From Eleginops maclovinus (lineage: Eukaryota > Chordata > Actinopteri > Perciformes > Eleginopidae): a stretch of DNA of 64,000 bases. The notes below the pieces were generated by a model. It worked only from the letters and a program-made list of their open reading frames with translations. It searched no databases and was not told the origin of the DNA. The stretch spans positions 36,340,881-36,404,880 of the forward strand of contig NC_086352.1 in assembly GCF_036324505.1 (NCBI RefSeq), read 5' to 3'. A program made the translations under genes and the position numbers. The number at the start of each line of letters is the position of its first letter. Positions within the stretch are counted from its first letter, which is position 1. This document shows positions 1 to 18,541 of the stretch, one piece after another.

Positions 1-1185
1 ACACAATGTTACCCTCTTTCGACCATATATAACCACTAATGCACCTCAGCAGCTCGGTCTCCTGACCTTTGAGGAGTCTGGTTTTTGAATTTGCTTCTCC
101 AAACCAGTGTTTCTCTTCTCCTGCTTGTCCTGTCCCTGCGCTGGCGCCCTTTCTCCTCTGAATCTCTTTTAGTGACAGGTGTCAGTCAGTAGGTCAGGGT
201 CAGAGCAGCTGGCAGGGAGAGCATCATTACATGTTGGAACACAACAGCAGCTCCTCCACAAACAGCAGCTCCTCCACAAACAGCTTTCCTATTTAGCTGA
301 CAAACAGTCTACAGAGAAGAGTCGGGGGGTGGGAAGTTAGAGCCCTGGCTGCTCGAGAGAAGCGAGTGGCTCAGCCAGACAGCTGATCAGAATCAGTCAC
401 TAAATAAAAGCATGCTGGGTCCCGAGAGGGGGCCCAACGGACACGGAGCTGCCTCCAGAAAGAGAGGAGGATTATATTGTTTACTTTTTTGTGTTGACTG
501 CCTCAGTTGCTGCCACCTGGCTATTTTTTAATAAACTTTCTTTGTTTTTCACAACTCGACCTCTCCTTCCGTCGTTTTTAACTCAAGTGAGAGCAAGACG
601 CTCACAGACTGAAAGGCAGTGTGTGTGTTTGTGTGTGTATCAGAGAACATTGTGGAGTTAAAACTGTGTTAGTGCCGAGACCTTAGGCAACCCCTCAGGG
701 GACAACATGTCAATTTGAATTTTAAAGGCTGCTGGAAAAATCATTTAACTGGAATCCACGCAATCAGTTGAGCCTAAAATCTCCTGCTGAACTCAAGTCT
801 GTGAACTTTAAAAAAGGTCACTGCTGTTGGAATGTAGCATTTGGATAGAGAGCAGCTGAGTCTTGGTTCAGCAGACAGTCCTCTGTCCATCGGCCAGGGA
901 GCGTGCGAGAGGTCTACTGTAAGCCATACTGGGTAATACACTCCTCATGTTAGCTTCAGCCCAGTTTTTAAAGTCATTCTCAGAATCATATTGTTAGAGG
1001 CTATTGCATGGCATCATAGTTATCTGTTACATTGTCATGTAAGGACACACAACCTATTGAATTCTACATATCGATAGTAAAGTGTTTTTTTCTAAAGCGC
1101 TCTGTTTTTAGTGTATAGTGTCAGTTTGGGAAAAAACCACCCCTTTAAACCCGTTTTTCTACGACTCTCTAAGTAGTTTACACAT
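1..1185. other. Non-coding DNA, ccdc102a intron 8 or 3' side
   Basis: No exon was recognised here. I looked on the minus strand for the conserved C-terminal exon of CCDC102A (the part that follows the QLEHLQS segment) and did not find it, so that exon probably lies left of the window. The stretch is ordinary AT-rich fish intronic or flanking DNA with a short GT-rich patch near 622-640. Confidence 0.5.
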
Positions 1186-1341
<156 letters not shown>

Positions 1342-1563
1342 AGCAGTCTCTGAATGAAACACATCCAGAATGGAGAAAAGCTTTCGCTACACCTTCTACA
1401 AGAACACACTTGAGTGTCAGTGTCTCAGCTGTTACCATGCCAACACGCCTGTCACTACTCCACAAAGCAGAGCAACAAGTGCCCTCTGTTACTAGGGTAA
1501 CCTGCTACTGGGAGCTCTTTGATTGGTTGTTTGGGTGCCGAAGCAACGACGTGGAGAAAATGG

Positions 1564-1566
1564 AGC

Positions 1567-1599
<33 letters not shown>

Positions 1600-1660
1600 C
1601 GAGGAGCTGAGGACTGTGCAGAGCTGATAGACAGGCAACACACACACACACACACACACA
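1564..1660. repeat. (GA)n tract followed by a (CA)12 tract
   Basis: A purine-only stretch of GA repeats with AAG interruptions lies at about 1564-1602. A clean CA repeat follows at about 1637-1660. The two are separated by about 35 bp of unique sequence. Confidence 0.9.
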
Positions 1661-2163
1661 AATGGCTCTACTCATTCTTAAAGAACAAAAAAAAAATCCA
1701 TGTTGGCCTGAGCCTTTCTAAGGTATTGCAAAGTTTTGGTGCATTTTGATAAGATACTAGAGGAGAATATTTTTGTTGCGCTGTAATCCTAAATAAAATA
1801 TATAATATAAAAAAACAAACATTGATTTTAAACTATTTTAACCGTCAGCCTTCATAAATCTGCCATTATAATTGTGAAGCATTAAAAGTGATGTGGTGTT
1901 ATACTTATTTACAGTTGGGTAGGAGATAGACAGCCAGTAAGCGAAAAAATATATAATATCTGAATGTTTTTAGGCTTGGTTTTAACTGACCAGCTCTCAC
2001 CTGCTCATATTTTTATATATTTCAAGCATCTTACAGGATCACGTTAAAAACTCTCTCAGGACTGTGTGATAACGTTTCACTCGGAGCAGTGTGAGCGGTG
2101 AGTGACTGACACGTGTTTACCCCTCAGGGCGGATCGGAGCCGCTGGTGCTGCTGCTGAGAGCC

Positions 2164-2366
2164 TTCAGCACAACAAACACACACTCTGCTGCAGCTGACA
2201 TCGCTCAGCACAACAAACACACACTCTGCTGCTGCTGACATCGCTCAGCACAACAAACACACACTCTGCTGCTGCTGAGAGCCTTCAGCACAACAAATAC
2301 ACACTCTGCTGCTGCTGACATCATTCAGAACAACAAACACACACTCTGCTGCTGCTGATAATAGCT
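2164..2366. repeat. 40-bp minisatellite, about five copies
   Basis: A unit of 40 bp beginning CAGCACAACAAACACACACT and continuing into CTGCTGCTG repeats about five times with substitutions. The internal CTG triplets vary between copies (CAG in the first, CTG in the others). Its function is unknown. Confidence 0.85.
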
Positions 2367-2693
2367 CCTGACAAATTCGCTGGCTGCCATCCTGCTGCCT
2401 GTACGATTAGGAACACCTGCTGCCTGGCTGTTGCAGGCCTCCCCTGACAGGGGTTAGGGTCACATGCTGACTCTGTATCATTATGATTTTTATGTTGAGT
2501 TCCTCATTCTCTATAAGTGGGTGTGTTCACTGGAGCGTGTTTATTTGTTATTTCAAATAATGGAAAATGTGAACATGTTTGGAGGGGTATAATCGGGTAT
2601 GCCAAGGTGAGGGTAAAGTGAATCTTACTGCCAAAATATCAAATATTTCTAATATTGTGTTCCCCCAGTTTTCCCTTAATATACTTACATTAG

Positions 2694-3306
2694 AGGTCTC
2701 CTATTATGCTATATTTGAACAATATATTGTAAGTCTCATATCTATATAAAACTTGTCTGTGAAGTGTTTTGCTCAAAGTACCAAACAGATCCCCCATTGT
2801 AGCATGCCTCATCCCCCTCTATTTCAGCCCTGTTCCTGAAGTGCTGATTCTGTGACTGTAGCTTTAAATGAACTAGCTGCTGCTGGCCAAACCACATCCA
2901 GCATTATTTCTGAAACACTTCTCAGTGTTTACCACTAGAACAGAGACATTATATGTATTATATAAACAACAACTCTAAGTCCCTCCTGCAGACATCCTGC
3001 TGAATAAAGAGACACATAGCTTGGAGGCGATTCAGCTCGCCAACTGCATATTGGGGACGATAGGTTGGGACGTGGGTGGTACGTTGCCAGGAGTTCAATG
3101 TAAAGCCAGCCCACATTTCGGTTATGACGTCACAAGGACAGCAAATCTGGATCAGCTCGTTTGTACCCCCGTTTTTACAGATGTGCGTAAGGAGGGAAAG
3201 AGAGAGTGTTGTATTTTCTGACACCTTGTGAGTCTCCTTACACACCAGGGACACATATTTATTTATAAAAGACATCAAAAAGTGCATTTTGCATTATAGG
3301 GGACCT
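2694..3306. mobile_element. TTAA-flanked MITE, copy A
   Basis: The element is about 610 bp with terminal inverted repeats. The left end reads GGTCTCCTATTATGC and the right end reads GCATTATAGGGGACC, followed by a TTAA at 3307-3310; the left TTAA has decayed to TTAG. TTAA target sites are typical of piggyBac-type elements, so a non-autonomous piggyBac relative is the likely class (inference). Related copies lie at 25189-25719 and, inverted, at 45354-46063. A second copy of the right terminus appears at about 3516-3551, which suggests a larger or composite element. No transposase is encoded. Confidence 0.75.
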
Positions 3307-3310
3307 TTAA

Positions 3311-3553
3311 AGTATTCTCAACTGCTGAATGTCCAAATTGACCAATCAGAGTCGAGTATTCAACTCAGCTGTGTAATAAATCTGGATATTGAACGGGAGG
3401 TGTTGAGGCTCTCAGTGCGGTCCCTGCATGTGTCTTCCTGCCCGTCATCAAATTGTCCTGAGGTTCAGACAGCAGACAGACCATCTGTTCAGCTGCTTCC
3501 TTTGCACTCCCAAAATCAAAAAGTGCATTTTGCATAATAGGGGACCTTTAAAG
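3311..3553. repeat. Repeat flank shared with the 45.15-45.35 kb locus
   Basis: The sequence beyond the right TTAA of MITE copy A, from about 3311 to 3510, matches the minus strand of about 45150-45349 with modest divergence. A shorter related fragment occurs on the minus strand near 63258-63310. The stretch ends with another copy of the MITE terminus. Confidence 0.7.
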
Positions 3554-3877
3554 TAGAGTGAAACTTGTGTGATGGACACAGCTGTTGTACAGCATATCTT
3601 AAAAAGGCATGCTACTTCAATGGTGGGGCTCCCAGCCCCTTCTACTACTGCTTCAAATGACATGAGCAGCACAGACCCATCAATTGCTACTGATTGGTTC
3701 GAGGAAACAAAACAAAATAAACCCTCCAGGAATCAGGCTGAAATGAACACAATGTCAGACTGAAGTGAAACCAAGATGTGATTCCGTCGGGTAATCAGGC
3801 TGGGTGGCTACGCCTCAACGGCAGGGGAAACACTGAGACCAGGGCACCATCCAGATAACATGCACTTTAATAGGGTT

Positions 3878-3881
<4 letters not shown>

Positions 3882-3959
<78 letters not shown>
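3882..3959. repeat. (GT)n microsatellite just downstream of ccdc102a exon 8
   Basis: A run of about 38 GT units ends 4 bp before the exon 8 donor site. In the ccdc102a transcript it reads as a CA repeat directly after the 5' splice site. Two TTAGGG-like words precede it at about 3870-3881. Confidence 0.97.
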
Positions 3960-3962
3960 TTA

Positions 3963-4695
<733 letters not shown>

Positions 4696-4699
4696 CTAG

Positions 4700-5329
4700 A
4701 GCAGAGGGACGGATAGGACAGGCTTAGAGAGATGTGTGTGCACCAATCAGCTCCTCCGATTCATAAACCGTTTTACAAACTCAGAAAGGTATTGGAGGTA
4801 ACAAAGACCATATTTCAGCCATAGCTGTTTCAATGTCACGCTGTATTATGTACAGGGGCTCGGGGTCATAGACCTATCCCTTCATTTCCCTCCATAGGAC
4901 ATTATTTCTTCATTTTTGGGATAAAGCAAACAACTGTTGCGATGGCTGGCGACTGTCACCAGAATCCTTGATAGATCCATATGTGACTGTATTAGCTAAA
5001 AGCTGTAACTTCAAACTAAATCCACTTCTTTAAGAAACTATTATGAATTAAGACATCTAACAGTTGGATACATAACTGCCTGGAAAATAAATATTATAAC
5101 TAAAATCATCAACCAAAATCTGTCCAAAACCAGAGTCAAGCTATTCATTTAATCATTGTGTTTGTGTCTAAATTAATAAAATCTTCATAATTATAAAACT
5201 GTTAAATAAATAACAAAAGTTAAAACCTTTTAAGACCAACTACCGGTAAATAAATAAAACAATATAAAAGTAAGTAAATGATAAAGACTAAAAAAACATT
5301 TAACGGAGGGTGTTGTGAATGAAAAGCCA
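4700..5329. other. Intronic DNA without recognised features
   Basis: AT-rich ccdc102a intron 6 sequence. Nothing coding or repeated was recognised. Confidence 0.5.
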
Positions 5330-5760
5330 ATCTAAAAAGATGTGTCTTTAGCTGTCGTTTGCCTCTCTGATGTCTCCTGGCAGGGTGTTCCACAGTTTTG
5401 GATTACGGTGAATAAAAGCGGCCTCACCCATTTCATTTTGGGGGACTTCAGGGCTATTTTAAAAGCCAGCTGAGGAGGACCTCGGGGCTCGTCTTGGGAC
5501 ATAAAATGATAGTGACTCAGTGAGGTACATGGGTGCCAAACCATTAAGAGCTTTAAAAAACAGCACAATGATTTTAAAATCAATTCTGAAAGACACTGGC
5601 AGCCAATGTAATGCAGCTAGAACATGAGTCATGTGCTCTCTCTCTTTCTGGGTTTGGTTAAAAGTCTGGTAGCGGAGTTCTGGATAAGCTGGAGCTTTTC
5701 GATAGATTTTTTTGGAAGACCAGTAATTAGTGGCAATAAGCCCGAACAGGGAAGGTGATG
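5330..5760 (-). mobile_element. LINE fragment, C-terminal end of an L2/CR1-like ORF2 (decayed)
   Basis: Read on the minus strand, this gives KLQLIQNSATRLLTK, then after a frameshift THVLAALHWLPVSFRIDFKI, ALNGLAPMYL and a Pro-Arg-Ala-rich run. This is the hallmark C-terminus of L2/CR1-clade non-LTR retrotransposon ORF2 proteins found all over fish genomes. Stops and at least one frameshift show it is dead. No reverse transcriptase core remains, so it is a 5'-truncated copy inserted in ccdc102a intron 6. Confidence 0.8.
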
Positions 5761-8428
<2,668 letters not shown>

Positions 8429-8953
8429 TTACATGTATGATACGTCAAATAAAGCTTGCCTCTACAGCACTTCTGTTCTTAATATTCATCCTCTCCTCAT
8501 CAACCCTTCCCTTCTTCTCTTCTGCATTTCCTACCAACTCCTCTTCACACACTCACACTCAGAATGTGTTCACCACGTTGCTTTGCTTCAAAAATATAAC
8601 GTTTGAAATCATTTTACCTCTATTTGAAAAGTGACATTCCCTCCCTGTGTGGGTGTGCGGTGCTCTCTGCAGCGACACAGCAGCCTGAGAGCTTCATAAA
8701 TAACTGTGCAGGACAGGTGGTAATGGAAGCCATTACACTTAGCACACACTTACACACACATCATCAGTGCAGCCAGCCTGCTGGTGCTGACAGAGCCGGA
8801 CCACCAGAGCTCATCTTATTCCCACTGTTTAGGTCCAGACCTGGGCTCTGAGGTATCCCTCCCCTGAGGCAGCAGGGCCATCACACAGAGGTGCAGGGTG
8901 TGTGCCGTGTGTTGGTGTTCACTGAGAAAACCCTGGGGCCATGTGCAATAAAG

Positions 8954-9528
8954 CAGGGGCGGTTCTTTTCTCCAAAAGAAAAGTTTATAATATTACAATT
9001 TATTGGCTATAGTGATGCCGCGATAGGCGCATTCTAGTCGGACCCCTTATAGTGGTACACTGCCACTGGCAGGCTGAGGCACGCAGAAAAAACAACACTT
9101 GTCCTTTCTGACCAGAGTTTCCTTTTTAATTAAAGTAAGATTCAAACCTAGATGTTGAGAGACTAAAAACCACCAGAAATCACGGGATATTGTTCCTGTA
9201 ATGTGAAATTCTAGAAGAGAAACTTCAAAAGCCCTGATGGACAGCAGAGACTGAACTGTTCATTAGATTCAGCTTTGCAGCAAATACTGTGTCTGTAATT
9301 TAATACAATTGTAACTTAGTACCTAAACTAAAAAGAAATAGCTTCTGAAACAATGTTGTTACTGAAATAACAAACTGACACTTAAAGTCACTGAAATAAA
9401 AACCTGTACAGAAACAAATACCAATTAATGTTTGTTATGTTTATTCTATGCGTTTATTGTGCCCCTCTCGTAAAATAACTGGCCCCAGCCTGGCCCCCCA
9501 AAGTAAAATTGGTCCAGAACCGCCACTG
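8954..9528. mobile_element. hAT-type MITE with intact 8-bp target duplication
   Basis: The ends are CAGGGGCGGTTCT on the left and AGAACCGCCACTG on the right, forming terminal inverted repeats. The element is flanked by identical 8-bp direct repeats, CAATAAAG, at 8946-8953 and 9529-9536. Eight-base target duplications and CAGGGG termini are characteristic of hAT transposons. The 575-bp interior encodes no protein, so it is non-autonomous. A partial relative lies at about 29668-29900. Confidence 0.88.
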
Positions 9529-9536
9529 CAATAAAG

Positions 9537-10030
9537 TACTCACATCTTTTACTCAGAGTATGTTTACTCAGCGATACTACAGTAAACATACTCGGATACA
9601 AATAAAGATCCAACATTCAAAATCCTATTCAACTAAACGTACAAAAGTATTACGACCCACATACACTCAAAGTACCAGCAGAATCAGTACTTATTATGTG
9701 GAATAGCCAATTTCACAATCATATACAGTATACTCAAGATCTGTAATCACACTGTGTTCATCACTTTATGTTCTAGCTGGTGTTATAGACACTAAACTAT
9801 ATAAACTGCAAGGGAGTTGAATCTATGACACTATAACATCACTTTGTAGTTGATTATATTTTATTTCAGTAGGTTGTAACTAACGCTGTAAAATAAATGC
9901 AGTGGATGCACAGCATTTGCCCACAAAATGTGATAGAGTAACAGTTCAATAACATAATGTGAGAATATTAAGTGAAGTGAAATACTCGAGTAAATGTACT
10001 TGGTTATATTCCACCACTGCTCAGTACTGA
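9537..10030. repeat. Interspersed fish repeat rich in 'AGTAAAAGTAC'-like words
   Basis: The start and end carry words such as TACTCGAGTAAATGTACTTG and 'TTCCACCACTG', which mark a very common teleost dispersed repeat. A decayed piece of the same family is seen at about 10935-11045. Its class is uncertain. Confidence 0.5.
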
Positions 10031-10495
10031 GTATAAAAAAGGCCACTCCAATATATCTATATCTACGATCTGCAGACCCATGTCTACCTGATGCATGTGA
10101 CACAGTTTTTCTTCCTGCCAGAGACGTGCATGCTGGGTAAACAACCCCACCTGGTGAACATAGGTCTCTTTACAATACATGTATTTTTTTAATCTCCAGG
10201 TATTTTGTTGTTCTATGATAATGTCAAAGTATGGATTATTATTATTACTATAAACAATATGCTGTGAACCATAAGACCTGATATGATATTTGGCTAAATT
10301 GACTCATTCATGTTTGTCCCGCACTGAAATGTCTGATGTGTTACATTTCCTTAAAGACAAGAAACAAATGACTGATAAACAAGCTTTGGGAAAATCTGTG
10401 TACCATAAGATTTTCTTTTGTAAACTAGTAAGCAGAAAAGCGGCTGCAATGGGTCTATATTTCTGCTTTTACCTTATTAAAGTGTCAAATGATCA

Positions 10496-10843
<348 letters not shown>

Positions 10844-11153
10844 TCAGTGAAAACACACTGTGTTCCTACAGGGAAGCTTTCTAATTGAAGCAACTCAACA
10901 CCATCTGGTTTCAACAACGAGAGGTCAGAATAACTGAGTTATTTTTACTTACTGAGTAAAAGTACACAAGTATTATCACCTACATTTACTTCAAGTTGTT
11001 AAAGTATTCATTCTGCAGAAGGAAAGAGTAGAGTGGTGCAGCAGTGAGACCTTGACCGGGAATGTCCCAGCATTTTGTCACTTCCTGTTCCCTATTTTGG
11101 AAGTCAATGGTTTCCTGAATGTGAGTGCTTTTTTCTTGTTGGCCTGAAATATA

Positions 11154-11320
11154 CAGTCGCGGAAAAAATAAAAGACCACTTCAGCATTATCATTTTCTCT
11201 TGTTTTTTTATTTACAGGTATGTCTTTGAGTTAAATTATTTTTATTTTATTGTATTCTACATGTAGAGATAAAGATTTAAGAAACATTTGGAGTGGTCTC
11301 TTCATTTTTTTTCGGAGCTG
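11154..11320. mobile_element. Tc1/mariner-type MITE with TA target site
   Basis: The ends CAGTCGCGGAAAAAATAAAA and the inverted counterpart TTTTTTTTCGGAGCTG form imperfect terminal inverted repeats of about 28 bp. They also share the AAGACCACT and AGTGGTCTCTT words. TA dinucleotides flank both ends. CAGT termini and TA target sites are typical of Tc1/mariner elements. A related half copy is at about 17872-17990. Confidence 0.72.
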
Positions 11321-11563
11321 TAGTCTCTTGTTTCCCCGAGCTGAAGAGATTTGAACACAAAAGTTCCTCATCAGCTTCAGCCATATGGGATTTTAAGGGA
11401 AAGGCTCTCCCATTTATGAAGTTCACTTCAAACACTGATTAAGAAAAAGGGTTATGATTGGACCGTCAGATCTCAGGCTGCTGACCTCAGTGTGAGTCCA
11501 GCATAAACACACACTGGGCAGGAGAACACTGGAAAGGAAACGATAATGACTAAATATTGGTTA

Positions 11564-11848
<285 letters not shown>

Positions 11849-12127
11849 TTAAAGATTAGAAAGCCTCCTTCCTGTTTTTAGAATCTACAATGACAAATGA
11901 AAGCAGTGCTGGAGGAAAGCTGCAGGGATCCATATCAACACCACATGATGCATCAGACGGGCTTATGAAACACACCGATCGTATGACTGATGTATTAACT
12001 ATATCTATACCGTGAATCCTACAACCATGAAGCGTAGAGCAAGCTTTTTCTGACTCACTATGACCGTACCACATTTCTTTCATGTTTTTATGTTGTCTTT
12101 AGCTTGAATCTTTATGGTTTGTTGCAC

Positions 12128-12183
12128 TTACTGTAAGTCTCTTTGGATAATAGCGTCAGCTGAATGCTATGTAATGTAATGTT
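12128..12183 (+). mobile_element. SINE 3' tail fragment
   Basis: The stretch reads TGTAAGTCTCTTTGGATAAT then a GCGTCAGCTGAATG-like word and ends TAATGTAATG. This is the well-known conserved 3' end shared by fish SINEs and their partner LINEs. The tRNA-like head is missing or decayed. A second tail of this type lies inverted at about 42146-42180. Confidence 0.65.
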
Positions 12184-13889
<1,706 letters not shown>

Positions 13890-13952
13890 TCAAAAAATCC
13901 ATCAAACTGTTCTGGTGCCGGTGACCCAGAGAGAATGATGAATAATAATGTT

Positions 13953-16900
13953 GTGATGGACTGATGGAAAGATGGACTGATGGAGTGATGGAATGATGGA
14001 CTGATGGAGTGATGGAGTGATGGACTGATGGACTGATGGAATGATGGAGTGATGGAGTGATGGAGTGATGGAGTGATGGACTGATGGAATGATGGAATGA
14101 TGGAGTGATGGAGTGATGGACTGATGGAATGATGGAATGATGGAATGATGGAGTGATGGAATGATGGAATGGTGGAGTGATGGACTGATGGAATGATGGA
14201 GTGATGGAGTGATGCAGTGATGGAGTGATGCAGTGATGGAGTGATGGACTGATGGAGTGATGGAATGATGGACTGATGGAGTGATGGAGTGATGGAATGA
14301 TGGAGTGATGGAGGGATGCAGTGATGGAGTGATGCAGTGATGGAGTGATGGAGTGATGGAATGATGGAGTGATGGAGTGATGGAGTGATGGACTGATGGA
14401 ATGATGGAGTTATGGAGTGATGGAGTGATGGAATGATGGAGTGATGGAGTGATGGAATGATGGAGTGATGGAGTGATGGACTGATGGAATGATGGAGTGA
14501 TGGAATGATGGACTGATGGAATGATGGAGTGATGGAGTGATAGAATGATGGAGTGATGAAATGATGGAGTGATGGAGTGATGGAATGATGGAGTGATGGA
14601 ATGATGGAATGATGGAATGATGCAGTGATGGAGTGATGCAGTGATGGAGTGTTGGAATAATGGAGTGATGGACTGATGGAGTGATGGAATGATGGAGTGA
14701 TGGAGTGATGGAGTGATGCAGTGATGGAGTGATGGACTGATGGAGTGATGGAGTGATGGAATGATGGAATGATGGACTGATGGGGTGATGGACTGATGGA
14801 ATGATGGAGTGATGGACTGATGGAATGATGGAGTGATGGACTGATGGAATGATGGAGTTATGGAATGATGGAATGATGGAGTGATGGAGTGATGGAATGA
14901 TGGAGTGATGGAGTGATGGAATGATGGAGTGATGGAGTGTTGGAATGATGGGCTGATGGAGTGATGGAGTGATAGAGTGATGGAGTGATAGAGTGATGGA
15001 ATGATGGAGTGATGGAGTGATGGAGTGATGGAGTGATGGAGTGATGGAGTGATGGAATGATGGAGTGATGGAGTGATGGAGTGATGCAGTGATGGAGTGA
15101 TGGACTGATGGAGTGATGGAATGATGGAGTGATGGAGTCATGGAATGATGGACTGATGGACTGATGGAATGATGGACTGATGGAATGATGGAGTGATGGA
15201 GTGATGGAGTGATGGAATGATGGAGTGATGGAATGATGGACTGATGGAGTGATGAAGTGATGGAATGATGGAGTGATGGACTGATGGAATGATGGAGTGA
15301 TGGACTGATGGAATGATGGAGTGATGGACTGATGGAATGATGGAGTTATGGAATGATGGAATGATGGAGTGATGGAGTGATGGAATGATGGAGTGATGGA
15401 GTGATGGAATGATGGAGTGATGGAGTGTTGGAATGATGGAGTGATGGAATGATGGAGTGATGGACTGATGGAGTGATGGACTGATGGAGTGATGGAGTGT
15501 TGGAATGATGGGCTGATGGAGTGATAGAGTGATGGAATGATGGAGTGATGGAGTGATGGAGTGATGGAATGATGGAGTGATGGACTGATGGAGTGATGGA
15601 GTGATGGAATGATGGAGTGATGGAGTTATGGAATGATGGAGTGATGGAGTGATGGACTGATAAGGGGTGATGGAATGATGGAGTGATGGAGTGATGGAAT
15701 GATGGAGTGATGGAGTGTTGGAATGATGGAGTGATGGACTGATGGAGTGTTGGAATGATGGAGTGATGGAATGATGGAGTGATGGACTGATGGAGTGATG
15801 GAATGATGGAGTGATGGAGTGTTGGAATGATGGACTGATGGAGTGATAGAGTGATGGAGTGTTGGAATGATGGAGTGATGGAGTGATAGACTGATGGAAT
15901 GATGGAGTGATGGAGTGTTGGAATGATGGAGTGATAGAGTGATAGACTGATGGAATGATAGAGTGATGGAGTGTTGGAGTGTTGGAATGATGGAGTGATA
16001 GAGTGATAGACTGATGGAGTGATGGAGTGATGGAATGATGGAGTGATGGAGTGATGGAATGATGGACTGATGGACTGATGGAGTGATGGAGTGATGGAAT
16101 GATGGAGTGATGGAGTGATGGAATGATGGACTGATGGACTGATGGAATGATGGACTGATGGAATGATGGAGTGATGGAATGATGGAATGATGGACTGATG
16201 GAGTGATGGAGTGATGGAATGATGGAGTGATGGACTGATGGAATGATGGAGTTATGGAATGATGGAATGATGGAGTGATGGAGTGATGGAATGATGGACT
16301 GATGGAGTGATAGAGTGATGGAATGATGGAGTGATGGACTGATGGAGTGATGGAATGATGGAGTGATGGAGTGATGGACTGATGGAGTGATGGACTGATG
16401 GAGTGATGGAATGATGGACTGATGGACTGATGGAATGATGGAATGATGGAGTTATGGAATGATGGAGTGATGGAGTGATGGACTGATAAGGGGTGATGGA
16501 ATGATGGAGTGATGGAGTGATGGAGTGTTGGAATGATGGAGTGATGGACTGATGGAGTGATGGAGTGATGATGGAGTGTTGGAATGATGGAGTGATGGAA
16601 TGATGGAGTGATGGAGTGATGGAGTGATGGAATGATGGAGTGATAGAGTGATGGAGTGGTGGAATGATGGAGTGATGGAGTGATGGAGTGATGGAATGAT
16701 AGACTGATGGAATGATGGAGTGATAGACTGATGGAATGATGGAGTGATGGAGTGTTGGAATGATGGACTGATGGAGTGATAGAGTGATGGAGTGTTGGAA
16801 TGATGGAGTGATGGAGTGATGGAGTGTTGGAATGATGGAGTGTTGGAATGATGGAGTGATAGAGTGATAGACTGATGGAGTGTTGGAGTGATGGAGTGTT

Positions 16901-17203
16901 GGAATGATGGAGTGATGGAGTGATAGACTGATGGAGTGTTGGAATGATGGAGTGATAGAGTGATAGACTGATGGAATGATAGAGTGATGGAGTGTTGGAA
17001 TGATGGAGTGATGGAGTGACTGATGGAATGATGGAGTGATAGACTGATGGAATGATGGAGTGATAGAGTGATGGAATGATGGAGTGTTGGAATGATGGAG
17101 TAATGGAGTGATAGAGTGATGGAATGGTGGAGTGATAGAGTGATAGAGTGATGGAGTGATGGAGTGATGGAGTGATGGAGTGATGGAGTGATGGAGTGAT
17201 GGA
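13953..17203. repeat. 8-bp tandem satellite, about 400 units, filling ccdc102a intron 3
   Basis: The unit is GATGGAGT with frequent GATGGAAT, GATGGACT and GATAGAGT variants, repeated for about 3.25 kb. Occasional units are altered, for example GTTATGGA or TAAGGGGTGATGG, and there are rare shifts of phase. Because 8 bp is not a multiple of 3 and the minus-strand unit contains no stop, all three minus frames read the same octapeptide pattern (SLHHSITP). The long open frames here are therefore repeat artefacts. The array begins about 18 bp past the exon 3 donor and stops about 100 bp before the exon 4 acceptor. Confidence 0.97.
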
Positions 17204-17220
17204 TGGCATGTCTCTCTTAC

Positions 17221-17462
17221 TCTCTCTCCTTCAGCAGGACCTTCTGAGACTCGTCCAGGCGGAGCTGCAGAGCGTTCAGTTTCCCCGAGTCCTCCTCCCC
17301 CATGCTGAGGTCCTCCCACAGCTGCCTGCTGCGCTCCTGCCGGCTCAGAGCAGAGGACGAGCGGGGGGTGGAGGAGTTAACACCCCCCCGACTCTCCCAG
17401 GACTCCTGAGGGTCACCGTCTGGGGCCCTGGAGCGCAGGACGGACTCTAGCACCTCCAAGTC
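17221..17462 (-). CDS. ccdc102a: ccdc102a exon 3
   Basis: This 242-bp exon encodes 80 codons plus two bases. It starts DLEVLESVLRSRAPDGDPQE, carries SRQERSRQLWEDLS and ends LRLDESQKVLLKER followed by a split Asp codon. The middle is a less conserved Ser/Gly-rich linker, as in mammals. The QERSRxxWED and LRLDESQKVLLKE blocks are diagnostic of CCDC102A. The acceptor is CAG at 17465-17463 and the donor is GA|GTAAGA after 17221. If intron 3 is retained, the frame meets TAA at the donor itself, so the satellite would not be translated as part of this protein. Confidence 0.95.

Positions 17463-18541
<1,079 letters not shown>

Noticed and set aside
3868..3884. Telomere-like TTAGGG words
   Set aside because: Only two partial units next to a GT tract, which is expected by chance and too short for an interstitial telomere array.
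13953..17203. CRISPR-like or spaced repeat array
   Set aside because: The repeats are contiguous 8-bp units with no spacers, in a vertebrate intron.
14410..17319. Three long minus-strand open frames (243, 527 and 355 residues) of Ser-Leu-His-His-Ser-Ile-Thr-Pro repeats
   Set aside because: They come solely from the stop-free 8-bp satellite, lie in an intron of ccdc102a and have the same pattern in all three frames. They are not listed as genes.
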